Shown: in pieces, positions 31,837 to 43,214 of the stretch | Position numbering within the stretch: the first letter of the stretch is position 1 | Layout: each line of letters begins with the position of its first letter | From: Apophysomyces variabilis | Taxonomy: Eukaryota > Mucoromycota > Mucoromycetes > Mucorales > Mucoraceae | Direction of reading: 5' to 3' | NCBI GenBank assembly: GCA_002749535.1 | Contig: MZZL01000392.1 | Location: 253,229 to 317,228 of the forward strand | Length of the DNA stretch: 64,000 bases | Position numbers and translations under genes: made by a program | Notes under the pieces: model-generated | What the model saw: the letters and a program-made list of their open reading frames with translations, nothing else | What the model was told of the DNA's origin: nothing | Databases searched by the model: none

Positions 31837-33137
31837 TTTTTGTGTTTTTGTAAAAGATAAGTGAAAAAAGGCGAGCCTGGTCCGTCCGACGCGGTCTTTT
31901 ATATGGCCAAACATTCTGATGACGCCATGGAATTGATTGGATGTTCGGTGTTCCAACGATGACTAAGGCTCATGATCATTATAGGATCTGGAGTTTAAAC
32001 CTAAAACGGAGTCCTTTGCTTACGAAGAATAAAAGACATTTGGCCCTGAGTCCTTGATCAGAAACGAGGTAGAATGTAAAACCACGGGGATCACCGGAGA
32101 AAAAAGATACAATCAAGATCAAGAAATCTTCTGTAAGAAAAAAGATAGGAAAAGGAAGGACATTATGATAACAAGCTGTTGCTTCTTTTGATACTGCGTA
32201 GCTTATCAAGTTGCTGTAAGACTCTTTCAATAGCTACACTTTTCAGATTTATTTCGACAGGATAAATATAGCTATCAGGAAAGACAATGGCGAAGTAACG
32301 AGGGTTTAGCTCAAATGCTATTAAACTACTGAATGGCGATATCGATCAACGGCATTGACTGCTTCCCTCTGCGTACTACCGTTTCGGGAAAACATCGCGC
32401 ATTTTCGCTCGAAACGATCGCTGCTGCGGAACGAGCAGATAAGAACGACGTACATTCAAGCAAAAGCTTGTATCGTTAGTAATTGGATAACATGCACCTC
32501 GGTAATGTCTCTTTTATTTTCTATCGCTTTCCATTGCATAGAAAGTGTAACAACAACTGGTCATAGGTGATCTTCGGTTGATCGGTTAGGTCCACCAATC
32601 TAAATGGAGAATCGTAATCAAATACTTCGGAGTTGATCCTGTCCACTCAATCATTGTCCAACAACGTTTTAAGCGCATCACTTTTAGTCCATCTGGAACA
32701 AAGGAGAAGGGTAGAGAAAGAGAGAGCCCGATGCACAGCAGGATGGTACGCTAAAAGAAATTGTATAGATAGCTAAGGTCGCTCATTTTTTTGTATGATG
32801 TATTTCAAGGCACGTTATAAAAGGATATACATGGTTTGGCTTCTTTTTTTTGTGGGGAAAGAGGAATGGGCATTAAAGACTAAGTTTGCTTCCAAGAATA
32901 ACGACAGCAATGAAACAAACGAACATTTCATTTAATGCAATCAATATCTCGATTCAATGATAGAAGATGAAGCACGTGTGAGGCATTTGCATTGCATTTG
33001 TCCATTGTCTGTGCTACCAAAGAAATCGCCCTAAAGCATGTATTTTTATCAATTATTGTGCACCATAGCTTCTTGCATTAGTCAGTTATGAACAAAAAGG
33101 CTTAAGTTTTTTTAATGCAACACAGAAAAGGGTTCCA
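31837..33137. other. Intergenic, nothing recognised
   Basis: Peroxiredoxin promoter on the left, 3' flank of KTI12 on the right. No coding frame with family resemblance and no RNA gene seen. Confidence 0.35.
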
Positions 33138-34244
33138 TTAAGATAGGTTTGTGTTCAGATAATCTGCAAACAATTCTGCCAATCGGTCTATATCTAAGGT
33201 TGTCCGCATCTTATTGATCGACACGAATTGCTTCCGTAAACGACGTAGTTCGGAAAGGGTAATAGTACGGGAAGGGTTAATGACTTTATGTGATGAACGA
33301 GGTACTGTCATTGGTAGGCCACCAGGGCCAAATTCCTTTTGTCCCTCAATCACCGCATTGATAATCTCTAACGTGACCTTGTCCAATTCATAGACGTAAT
33401 TTGTGTCCGATACAGGTTTCTAGATGGAGAATAAGACGAGCAATCCATCAATTAAACAAACTTACAGAGACAGTAGACAAGTTGGGCGGTGGTGGTTTAC
33501 GAAGCATAACTGCATCCCACAGATTATCGCCAGGAATAGTTTCATCATCGTAAATCACGGTAAAAAGGGGTGAATCCCATCGGTTGCGTCCATCGGGTTC
33601 TTCATAACGTGTAACGAGTTCATCTAATCTAAAGCAGAGATAATGTATCAATCATAAACACATTATACATTGCCTTCCATCCGTCTTACACTGCCTCATC
33701 GTAACTATCTGCACGTTGACTATTCCATTCTTTTGCTTTCTCTACTGGTGTACCAGCATGGACCTGAATTAGAAGAAGAAAAAAACGATAGAATATTACT
33801 ATTTCTTCACAGTTGCCTTCCAATGTCCTACCACACAGTGAGGCGTCCCAATCGCACGTGCCACACAGTACAATTGATATCGGAAACCTTTGATATAATT
33901 CATACCGTCCGCGATGACAAGATCGTCTTTTGATAGTGTACGTTCGACGGCTGACAGCATGGCACCTCGTGCCTTTTTCTCTTCACGTGCCTCTGCAATA
34001 CAAGAAATAGATATGCTCAGTCCATTTGCCTTTCTGCGTCTATGGAGAGTTGGCATTCTTCTTTTGTGACGACTCGTTTACCTCTATAAGCTTCTTTTGG
34101 TACATTGAGCGATTCATCACTAATCACATGGATCTTCAAGTTTTTGTTTTCCTGCTTAGAGCGATCAGCAAAGTACTGCTCAATCTGCTGTGCTCGTTGA
34201 GTCTTTCCGCTTGAGGGAAAACCAGTAAGAATAATAAGTGGCAT
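33138..34244 (-). CDS. KTI12: Kti12-like Elongator-associated ATPase
   Basis: P-loop protein needed with Elongator for wobble-uridine modification of tRNA. Five exons (34082-34244, 33832-33992, 33690-33763, 33466-33628, 33138-33419) join to 280 aa with clean GT-AG introns. Order of motifs: P-loop 'GFPSSGKT' at residues 8-15, 'VISDESLNV', 'DDLVIADGMNYIKGFRYQLYC', 'GTPHCV', 'TRYEEPDGRNRWDSPLF' (family signature R-x-E-E-P-x-x-x-N-R-W-D-S-P-L-F), and the C-terminal tRNA-binding part 'LSELRRLRKQFVSINK' ending 'FADYLNTNLS'. Length is slightly below the yeast protein. Confidence 0.95.
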
Positions 34245-35229
34245 GTGAAGTAAAGCAGGCTCGGATTTTGCTTTTTTTTTTGTTTATGTCGGCTTCGAAT
34301 AATTTCCCTACCCAATCAATTTTCCGTCCAAAAAGGACAATGCATGCACCTTCTTCCGATGTTAAACCTGCAGCAACTCGTTTTTTCAAATAACAACATT
34401 ATCAGTTATTGGTTTCTTCTGGGGCACGCATAACAAGTAACCGATCTACTAAGTTTAAGGGCAAATGTAGCCAGCCAACTATCAGTAATTCCAAATGCTA
34501 GAAAGGCATTGTGGATTACGTTTCTTATCTGCCACTGTATATTTTTAGTTTCCAATGCAGACTAACGACTACAACAGAACAGGCGGCTAACGTGATATGT
34601 CGGGAGCATTGAATTGAAGACCTTCCTATGATAACAAGTGTCTTCTACAGTCCTTCTCGAAACTCGCCAAGTTGAACGCTGCAACAATGGAATAAATAAA
34701 AATATATTCTGAATGATTTAGATATGCTTTTGAAACGGATTTAATGGACCTTTGGTACAAAACACAAACAGCTTGGCATAAATCTGGAATATTTATGACA
34801 AGAGCTATTCTAAAATCGTCAATATATTAATGCTATGGATCAATGATTGATTGATTTCTATTTCGCGTAATGCTGGTAACTGCATTGCAATGAAGCAGAA
34901 GAACCCTAAAAGTTATAATGTCACCAGTAAAAACTGACGACACAATCACCGTGAATGCCGGGAATATCATCGAGAAGAGTCTTTCAGTATCCAACAATGC
35001 AGACAAATATGCTTATGGCGAAGATATACAGTCGCATGTCGGACCGGGTAGGGAGACCGCCTGGGAATCACAATGACAAGAATGCCATGAGATCTGGATC
35101 TCCAAGTACGGGGATTAACATTAGTCACGAATCGTTTCGGATACGGCTATGAATTGATACGATGGAGCACAAAAAATTGGCAAGCTCATTTCGACGCCGT
35201 ATTGGAAAGTAGAGTTTGCCTCAGCGCTT
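34245..35229. other. Intergenic, nothing recognised
   Basis: Begins with the KTI12 promoter (short A/T-rich, 'tttttttttt' at about 34270). No coding or RNA feature supported in the remainder. Confidence 0.35.
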
Positions 35230-35717
35230 ACTTAGGCTTAGTTAATGGATCTACAAAATTAAAAACAAAAATATGAAATATCCTAGTCGATAGTAATATA
35301 ACAGAGGAGAACATTACCTGATTGGAATAGCCGACCGAGAACTAGCAGTTATGCACCAGAAATACAACCGACTTTTAACACAAATCATAAAATCCAACGC
35401 CCAACCAATTATAGCTCATCCATGCAACAGACCCGCAGCCACTCAACTTAGTATAATGCTAGAAGAGCAAGAGGCGGCAAGACTATGAAGCCCCAGCAGA
35501 TAAAGTACAGTATTGAAACAGGGAAAGAATCTCCTGCTGTCACAGACCCGTCAGCTCCTCCGAAGAGAATAAAGCGGCAAACTGCACAGCCCAACTGAAT
35601 AAGTCATAGCAAGGATGCGACAGAGAGCGTCTAAGAGGTAGGTCATTTAGACCGTAGATTTGGCAGTCGGAAGCCTCTGGCATCCATAACCACTACTTTC
35701 GATCGACCTTGGAATAG
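35230..35717 (+). repeat. 488-bp direct repeat, copy 1
   Basis: Nearly identical to 35761-36248 (constant offset of 531). One frame reads 'YLIGIADRELAVMHQKYNRL' then 'SNAQPIIAHPCNRPAATQ' with a stop after 'EEQEAARL', and a neighbouring frame continues 'ESPAVTDPSAPPKRIKRQ', suggesting decayed coding DNA, possibly from a retroelement. Confidence 0.85.
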
Positions 35718-35760
35718 AGTGCAACCAAAGAGACAGAGAACACATGGTGGCCCATTAATT

Positions 35761-36248
35761 ACTTGGGCTTAGTTAATGGACCTACAAAATTAAAAACAAG
35801 GATATGAAATATCCTAGTCGATAGTAATATAACAGAGGAGAACATTACCTGATTGGAATAGCCGACCGAGAACTAGCAGTTATGCACCAGAAATACAACC
35901 GACTTTTAACACAAATCACAAAATCCAACGCCCAACCAATTATAGCTCATCCATGCAACAGACCCGCAGCCACTCAACTTAGTATAATGCTAGAAGAGCA
36001 AGAGGCGGCAAGACTATGAAGCCCCAGCAGATAAAGTACAGTATGGAAACAGGGAAAGAATCTCCTGCTGTCACAGACCCGTCAGCCCCTCCGAAGAGAA
36101 TAAAGCGGCAAACTGCACAGCCCAACTGAATAAGTCATAGCAAGGATGCGACAGAGAGCGTCTAAGAGGTAGGTCATTTAGACCGTAGATTTGGCAGTCG
36201 GAAGCCTCTGGCATCCATAACCACTACTTTCGATCGACTTTGGAATAG
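35761..36248 (+). repeat. 488-bp direct repeat, copy 2
   Basis: Second copy, separated from the first by 43 bp of unrelated sequence. Only a handful of substitutions are visible (for example 'atggatc' / 'atggacc', 'gtattga' / 'gtatgga'). Confidence 0.85.
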
Positions 36249-36531
36249 GTCAAAATGGAGATCTAATTCCGCACGGCAAATAAAGAGTGCAAGCACTGGC
36301 AATCAAAGATGTATTGGGCAAACAATGTAACTTGAAATGTACGCTGAGCTTGGTATGACTTGTTCAGTCTGGGAAGTTTGTTTTTGAACTCCTTACTTTT
36401 CAGACTTTTAAAACACCGGCAGAACTTGCATCGCATCAAAGATAGGAAACGCGTGCTTCACATTTTCGTGTCAAAACTGCTAGATAAAAGGGATAAGTTC
36501 TGCGCCACCTTAGCAGTTATACCTTGCTCCC

Positions 36532-38524
36532 ATGGCTACTACCAGTAAAGCGAAAGCCCCTATCAGCTACTTTTACGACAACTCACCTAAGAAATGGAAT
36601 CTCCCAGATGCTGTGCGCTATTATAGTTCTTTATTATCCTGCTCGTTAGAAGACATATATCAGCAACTGGAACGCGATTTAAAACAGTTTGCGTCCAAGT
36701 CCTTTAAGCCCAGTTATTCTCAACGCGCACAGGACCTGCTATCTGATATCAAAGTATAACCAAGTTTATCAAAAAGGGGAACTGAGCAGCTGCATTTTTA
36801 CTTCATAGCTTATGGTGCTAAGCAATGCATCTGGTCCAACGACAAGTGAAAAATACGCATCTGCACCCAAAGTGCGCAATTCAATCAAGAATAACTTTGG
36901 GTCCGTTAGTAATTTTGGATCCACAGTGATTAATGCTCCGTCGTTGGTAAGTAATACCCCACATGGCGAAAGCTTGGATACAGAGGTCTTGCCAGCTCAA
37001 TTTTTTCTTCCTATGACGTTCTGCTATTTGATAGAACTCCAAACGCAAAGCGGAAGCGCTTGGGGAAGAGAACAATGAACCGGAAAATACTGGAGGTAAA
37101 TACATATAGGCATTCACACAAACTTGTTCATTTATTTATGACCAAACTCCCGTAGGCTACACCAATCCGTTACAGTTGTTTAACGAACAATTTCCTGAGG
37201 AAGATCATGCCATCCATCAGCAGGTGTATCTGTCAAGATATTCTCATAAATATTAATTTGTTTTTGCCCTCGCTAGTCTGAGCTTTTAATCCTCAAAAAC
37301 CACAAGTGCTTCACCATCCGTACGCCGTCCCGATTGCTTGATAGCCCTCATAAACCAAAAATTCAGAAGGCTGATCTGGAATCTATCAAAGAATATGTCA
37401 TAATGGCTACAAGTGGTACCCGCTGCGAGAATATAAACTCGGTCCAAAACGAATATGATCGGTATTTGGAGCAGCAAGCAAAAAACCAGTCTCTTCATCT
37501 CCTTCCGGGGATAATGGAATTTATAATGCAATTGCTTTCGTTTGAATTCAAAAATTTTTCCGAGGCAATCTGGACGACACAGCTAAAAGACGGTACACAA
37601 GAATCATCCATGTTTGCCACGATCATCAAATATACTCTGACAGACTTCCATTGCCATTGCCTTACCCCGTCTACTGTCTCCAATCACGAACGTACAGCAT
37701 TCGTCGACCTAATTGTTCCTTCTTTCCGCGCTCTCGCCAAAGTCACCGGGTTGATAGAGTTCTACTGGTTAGTTCAACAAAGATATCCAGCGACTAAGTA
37801 CGATCTTAATTTGGGTTAACGTCTGGTTAGGTGCGAAAAAGAACTTGTTTCCAGCAAGTTTGTGCATTTAAAAGATTCCGATTACAATTTAAAAAACGTA
37901 AACACTAAGAACATTGATGGGTTGGGAACTGCTCGGTTAGGCAGAATAAAAATGGAGGAAGTGCTGATTGAGTCGTCCAGGTAAAGCTTGGCGTTCAGTA
38001 AAAAGAGAGAGAGAGGAAACAATATGATGGGTGGTGGGGAGATAGCAAATGGTCATGGTACTGATGTTTCAAATTTTTTTGTTTGTAGTGGGATCAGTCA
38101 GGAAAACGTGCCACACACGTTGGATGACACTGTCAAGCTCCTAGAATGCAGTACAAAATCTTTACTTTCGGAAGCCAGCGTGCGTAAAGAGGCCTCCTTT
38201 GAATCATTTAAGAAAATGAAAGTGTACTGTCTGCATGTGATAAAGGATCAGATCACGCTTGCTGAGACCATGGTCCACGACCGATCAATGTGGAAGCACG
38301 TGGAAGTGCGCAGTGCTGCTGTTCCGACTGGCTGGAACGAAAGGATTTTGTGGGTCAAATATTTCGAAATGCTGGCCACATTGATGGTAACTGATTGTAG
38401 ATCGATGCAAAAGACCGCTACTAACACAAATGTGGTGTTCCCATTACATATCACTGTCAGATCGGTCTACGAGAGACGGATGCTCTCAGGAAAAGGATGG
38501 ATCTGGAAGCAGCCGGATTGCTAG
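36532..38524 (+). pseudogene. Spliced lineage-specific gene with one in-frame stop
   Basis: Six exons read in one frame: 36532-36753, 36809-36946, 37035-37095, 37156-37223, 37277-37980, 38089-38524 (542 codons), all with GT-AG junctions. The frame is broken only by TAA at 37817-37819; coding character continues after it ('RLVRCEKELVSSKFVHLKD', 'NIDGLGTARLGRIKMEEVL', then across the last intron 'SSGISQENVPHTLDDTVKLLE'). The upstream part contains 'YYSSLLSCSLEDIYQQLER' and 'KRKAEALGEENNEPENTG'. I believe this is a family widespread in Mucorales, but it has no assigned function. Either a young pseudogene, a C-terminally truncated protein (ending 'KYDLNLG'), or a sequencing error at one base. Confidence 0.6.
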
Positions 38525-38965
38525 AGTACGAAGGCTTGTCTGTGCGTGCCGCACTTCCTTAATTATGTGTTATTTCTTTCTTTTCTTTTTTCCTTTTACC
38601 TGTCCTTGCCTTGACTTCCGTTCTTTAAACTATGCCGTCTCTCCCTTTTTTATGCTCGCCAATTTATGATTATTGTCTGTAAGAAGTTTTTTTCAGTTAT
38701 GCCGTCTTCCTTTTGCTATATTATGGTTCTCATTTTATGGCTATCTTTGAAGCTCTTTTTCTTGATTAATAAGCATCATAAATCGCCTTTATCTATGTTC
38801 ATAAACAGGCTTTGAACTTTGCTCACGAAAGTAATGCTAGCAGTCAAATCTAACCTATTCAATGCGGATTCGATAAATTTCTTGGATCTGAAAATGACTA
38901 CTGGATGCAATGCTTGGTTAGCAGTCTACCTAAAGCTATGTACGTATGCCCGGTCTCTTTATTTA
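38525..38965. other. Intergenic between convergent genes
   Basis: T-rich 3' flanks of both neighbours; no feature supported. Confidence 0.35.
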
Positions 38966-40759
38966 TCAGTTAAACAGTTGCAAACCGTTCAGCGTAATTT
39001 CATCAGCACAGTGACAGGTAATTGATGCAATGGGAAGCTCAATATATTTTTTTGTATCTTCCGTGTTTTCTCGTGATAAATACGCATAAAGTCGAGCGAC
39101 TTCATCGCCGATATCAGTCGCTGTTCTCTCACTTTCTGGTATTTCCAGTCGGGATATCGTTCCATTCCCACCCATTCCGTAATTACGGTAGACACGCGGG
39201 TAATGGTCCCGCGTTTTGACGCAGTGATACCAATCTATCTGGTATGAATTCCGCAAGGTCTCCGTCGCTTCGCTTCGTCCGAAAATTGATTTTTCTTCCT
39301 TGATTTGCATCAGCTTGTATAAACAATCGCTGTAAGTACGGATCTCAAGCGACTTCAGACTCGGATTTGGATAGTAGATTTGGCAAGATCGATCAAACTC
39401 CCCCGAATAACAGCATTTCAACAGCGAAACATGGGGGCAAAAGCGAGAGAAATAAAGATACACCAAGTCATCGATCTCGTCTCCATGAATTCTCATTTCT
39501 TTCAGTTTGTAATGCTTCATCGTGTGGTTCTGTTTGCTGATGGTAAGATGATCGGCTCCGAGGGATAAATACTTCAGATTCTGTAACTCGTCACAGAGCC
39601 AGTCGACTTCCACTACCTCGGGAATGCACATGAACCACAAATCCTCCAATGATTGACAATATTTCAATTGTTTTACAGTGTATCGAAATGTCATTGTACC
39701 ATCCGTTACAATGATGACCTTGGAAAGGGTCTTGTAAAAGTTGTGTATTGTCTTGGTAAACCAAGCATTGCCTTCGTGGTAGTAGCTTATACTTATCAAC
39801 GGCGCACCAATGGTATAAAGCATATCGACCACCGTATGGTAGGTGTTGTCATCGATAGCTGCAAATTCCTTAAGATGCGGACAGGACATTGCCAGTACTT
39901 TCGCTTCTGTGGTCAAGCTAAGAGAAGCTGTATCGAAGGGTGCCTCCTCCATTGCTGAGGAAATGTCGGTCGCCTTGGAGATGGTTAAAATCTCGAGGTT
40001 TGTATACTTCTGCCCGAAATAGTGACCCCATAGGCTACCCGCCTTCACATCTAGTACTAGTTCGCGAACCGTATCGCATCGTATTGTATTCTTGGGTATC
40101 TCTCCGTAAACCCAAAAATCATACAATTTAAGCGAGCGAAGACGCGGAAGATGCTGGTGTATCTGATCCAAATCGTAAAACGAGATTTTTTCTCCGGCTT
40201 CTTTCCGTCCTTTCTCAAGAACGATCAGTAATTTCTCCAACGATGGGAGCTTTGGTATAACACTCATCCATTCTGGCATATTTCCCGTTTTTACTGACAA
40301 AGTAGTCAGTTTATCCTGCAGAAACGCTATTGGAAGAACAGTTGGTGTACGTAAACTATGCTCGATGATGATGTTGCGAAGATTTTTCCACTCATTCATC
40401 AAGGGCAATATCTCTACACTTGCTGCTTTGATAGATTGATCAGCTAAAAGACTTCGAATAGGGGCCGTTACAGCTATTTTGCTTTCGCTTAAATCATAAG
40501 TTATTCGCAATTCACGAATAAGCTGGGCAAGTTGACTGTGAATAATAAGACAGTTTAGGAGTATCTGAAATTGTTCTGCTGAGCGGATAGTTATGGAGCG
40601 ATAGAGTTCCGACGTTAAGACAGTATTCCATTGGCGACAAACAGTGACAAGAGTACGCAATTTCCTCCATGACAAGCGCGAGGTGATGTTTAGTAGGATT
40701 TCGGAGGACAGCCTGTTGATCGGGACAGTTGTCAAAGACGCATTGACCCTATCTGCCAT
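38966..40759 (-). CDS. F-box / LRR-like protein, intact
   Basis: 597-aa single-exon frame from ATG 40759. F-box at about residues 14-58 ('INRLSSEILLNITSRLSWRK', 'VCRQWNTVLTSELYRSITI'). The LRR-like body includes 'IPKLPSLEKLLIVLEKG', a short charged loop 'GRKEAGEK' at the family's variable site (DNA about 40190-40215), 'FYDLDQIHQHLPRLRSLKLY', 'YGEIPKNTIRCDTVREL', 'YFGQKYTNLEIL', 'VDWLCDELQNLKYLSL', 'DEIDDLVYLYFSRFCP', and 'YYPNPSLKSLEI'. The usual 'CPYxDEI' tail is 'TCHCADEITL' here. Likely SCF substrate receptor with unknown target. Confidence 0.85.
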   Translation of the reverse strand: MADRVNASLTTVPINRLSSEILLNITSRLSWRKLRTLVTVCRQWNTVLTSELYRSITIRSAEQFQILLNCLIIHSQLAQLIRELRITYDLSESKIAVTAPIRSLLADQSIKAASVEILPLMNEWKNLRNIIIEHSLRTPTVLPIAFLQDKLTTLSVKTGNMPEWMSVIPKLPSLEKLLIVLEKGRKEAGEKISFYDLDQIHQHLPRLRSLKLYDFWVYGEIPKNTIRCDTVRELVLDVKAGSLWGHYFGQKYTNLEILTISKATDISSAMEEAPFDTASLSLTTEAKVLAMSCPHLKEFAAIDDNTYHTVVDMLYTIGAPLISISYYHEGNAWFTKTIHNFYKTLSKVIIVTDGTMTFRYTVKQLKYCQSLEDLWFMCIPEVVEVDWLCDELQNLKYLSLGADHLTISKQNHTMKHYKLKEMRIHGDEIDDLVYLYFSRFCPHVSLLKCCYSGEFDRSCQIYYPNPSLKSLEIRTYSDCLYKLMQIKEEKSIFGRSEATETLRNSYQIDWYHCVKTRDHYPRVYRNYGMGGNGTISRLEIPESERTATDIGDEVARLYAYLSRENTEDTKKYIELPIASITCHCADEITLNGLQLFN

Positions 40760-40999
40760 GTTTGTGTTGTTGATGATGTCTCAATAGTTAGATTGTCCTA
40801 AATTTGCAAAACTGTCGCAATATTTTTTAATTCGAGAACAAACAGCTTTCTCCAACGGTGATGCCATCAAGAATATGTTTGAACATATGCCTCGGCAGTG
40901 AAAATCACATCGTCACGCAAGTTGCCTTCAGCGGCATTGCACAATCCCTATTGGTTAGGTTGTAGTATGCATAGACTCCCCGCCGTTAGGCTGTTTTTG

Positions 41000-41745
41000 T
41001 CAGATTCAATCTTTCTACTTCCGGGTAAAACAATCAACCAACCCTTCGTCAGTTTGCATTTGAGTGTCAGTTCATGTATGCAGTTGCATGACATGATATG
41101 CTTAGGTATTGGCCAGTAGGTTGAATGGCATTTGCAGACGAAACTTCCCGAGATAAAGATGATCACTTGAGAAAGATCCCAAGTCAGTTTAAGTTACATT
41201 TTTCTACGGCTTCAGCCTCTCAAGGACTACAACCTATATGTAGAAACTGCAACAACGAAAGCATTGAGAGGATGGGCAGCCACTCCTTAGATCTCGTTAT
41301 GCGTGCTCCAAGGTGTGTGAGGTGATCGTGCAGAAAGCAGGATGGAGCGCTGAAGGTGAGTCTACGGGATGGTCGATAGCGGCATTTCTAAGATTTTTCT
41401 ACTTGCAAAAATGACAATCGGTTCAAATCTCCGTTCGCTGCTGCCAAGTGTTCCTCAAGGGATGCAGGCAACAAATGACATTTCTATCTAAACGACTGTA
41501 TTCTATATGCAATTCATCCATTAGTCGATCCAGCTGTTTATATTGCGCAATTGAGACAAGAGTATGAATAAGACCTTGTAGTTGGTCAACTGAATCTACT
41601 GTAATGGTATGGTACAGCTATCGAATCAGCACAGTATTCTATGAACGGCATACGGTGAGAAGTGTGCTTCCGAGATAAGCGAGCGGTTATGTTAAAGAGA
41701 ATATCAAACGGTAACTCGTCTCCTCTCATAATAAGTGGCATGATA
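41000..41745 (-). pseudogene. F-box gene relic, N-terminal and central pieces
   Basis: On the minus strand, 'RGDELPFDILFNITARLSRK' (from about 41745) begins an F-box, then frames shift through 'NTVLIR', 'LYHTITVDSVDQLQGLIHTLVS' split by stops. Further on, 'YWPIPKHIMSCNCIHELTL' (about 41120-41050) matches the family's 'YGEIPKxxxxCxTVREL' segment. Spacing is roughly right for the family (about 200 codons), and the C-terminal half is gone. The nearest intact relative is the 38.97-40.76 kb gene directly beside it in the same orientation, suggesting a tandem duplicate. Confidence 0.65.
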
Positions 41746-43214
41746 TCCTCATGAGCTCTCTCTAATCGGCCAAAAAAAAAAAAGAAGTATCTACGTCTTA
41801 TTTGTAATTTCATCTTTTCTGCATAGTCCAAGATCAAGGGCTCAGGGTGCACGTGTCACAAGGTTACACACGACTCAAAAGCCCATGGCTATATTATAAA
41901 AAATAGAGTGAAACGGAGCTGTGGTGACGATGGTTTTGAGTAATAATCAATAGTTAGCCCGTATAAGCTTTAATTTGGGCAATAGTCCAAGGCAATGTTG
42001 CGAACAACTTGTCCTGTCGGTGGTTGCATCCATGTGTAAGATTGTGCGTTCACTAAAAGTTACGCAAGGTCCGTGTTTCGGAAAGACCAAAGCAAAAGGG
42101 TATCCAAGTCAATCGTTTATCCTACCTACTCTTCTCCTTCCTATGTAGCCATTATCACATATCAAGGTAGAATGATACAATCTACTACTTATCTTTGACA
42201 TGCCGTTTCAAGATGATACAAGAGCACTAACATATAGAAAAATGCCTCCGTTCATTGTTCCAATTGCCTTCTCCGAAAACCGACCGTTAAATACTTGTGC
42301 AATGATGGCAACCTCAGAATACTTTCTTGAGCTTCTTTTGTAGCCTCTGATATAAAATCGAAAACTTCCAGTGTATTCGTTAGATTTACTGGCAAATGAT
42401 GCGCAGATAATTTACTGTTTAGTCATCCGATTCGATTACAATGGATTGGAATTCGAATTATCTTACTATAATATAGATTTGTCGTAGTCAAGCGAACTAT
42501 GTAAACTAGAGTTCTTGTTTGTTAATAGATTACAGTATCTTCACATTAGCAGGAAAATGATGAGGTTTACGGTGCAGATGCCACGTCTCTGCGTTCCGTT
42601 GTAACACAAACATCTCCATAAGTTGTCGTCCTCCGTCATTTGAGTTGCATGAATATTATGTTTTGTCACTGCACTGATCTTTATGTGCGCTTTGTCAGAA
42701 CTTTAAATGCACGCGAGAGAAACAAACTTAACGGGATGTCTACCCGATAGCTCATGATCATTCACATCGGTTCAGTATTTGTCTCAACAGTCCATGTTAC
42801 GCAGAAAGCGTTACGAAGTTCTTTAATAAGGAAAGTGCAAAGTTCTAGCCTTTGAATGTAACATGCATGAATTTCCACATTCATCCTTTCCATCGCTATT
42901 GTGATGTATCGTTTGAGTTCTTCTTCAAACTATAGCATTCGGCCAATGGCACGTATTCGAGTGACAACGTTTTCCAAAAAGAACAAAAGAACGTCTATAA
43001 AGCTGGAATATGGCATGATCTATGGACTATAAGTGATGTTTTGACAGACCAGCCTCGGCCGCATGGCAAAAATAGCAGCGTTCGATACACGAGAAACTTG
43101 GTCAAAACGTCACCCGGCTAAATTATCTACTTCCCAAGATATTAATGACGCCTTTTTTTTTGTTCGCAACAGCTGATCCCCGCCCTTCGCCTTTCAACGA
43201 ACGGGAGCTTTTCA
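41746..43214. other. Intergenic, nothing recognised
   Basis: AT-rich DNA without supported coding or RNA features. The last 100 bases form the promoter of the arrestin-type gene. Confidence 0.35.

Noticed and set aside
35230..36248. Direct repeats interpreted as LTRs of a small retroelement
   Set aside because: No TG...CA ends or target duplication could be found and only 43 bp separate the copies.
41125..41325. Plus-strand frame with Cys pair over the F-box relic
   Set aside because: It occupies the position expected for F-box coding sequence on the other strand and has no recognised homology; most likely a shadow or unrelated debris.
41390..41435. tRNA-like B-box 'ggttcaaatctcc'
   Set aside because: The T-stem bases do not pair and no acceptor stem or proper A-box/D-arm can be built around it.
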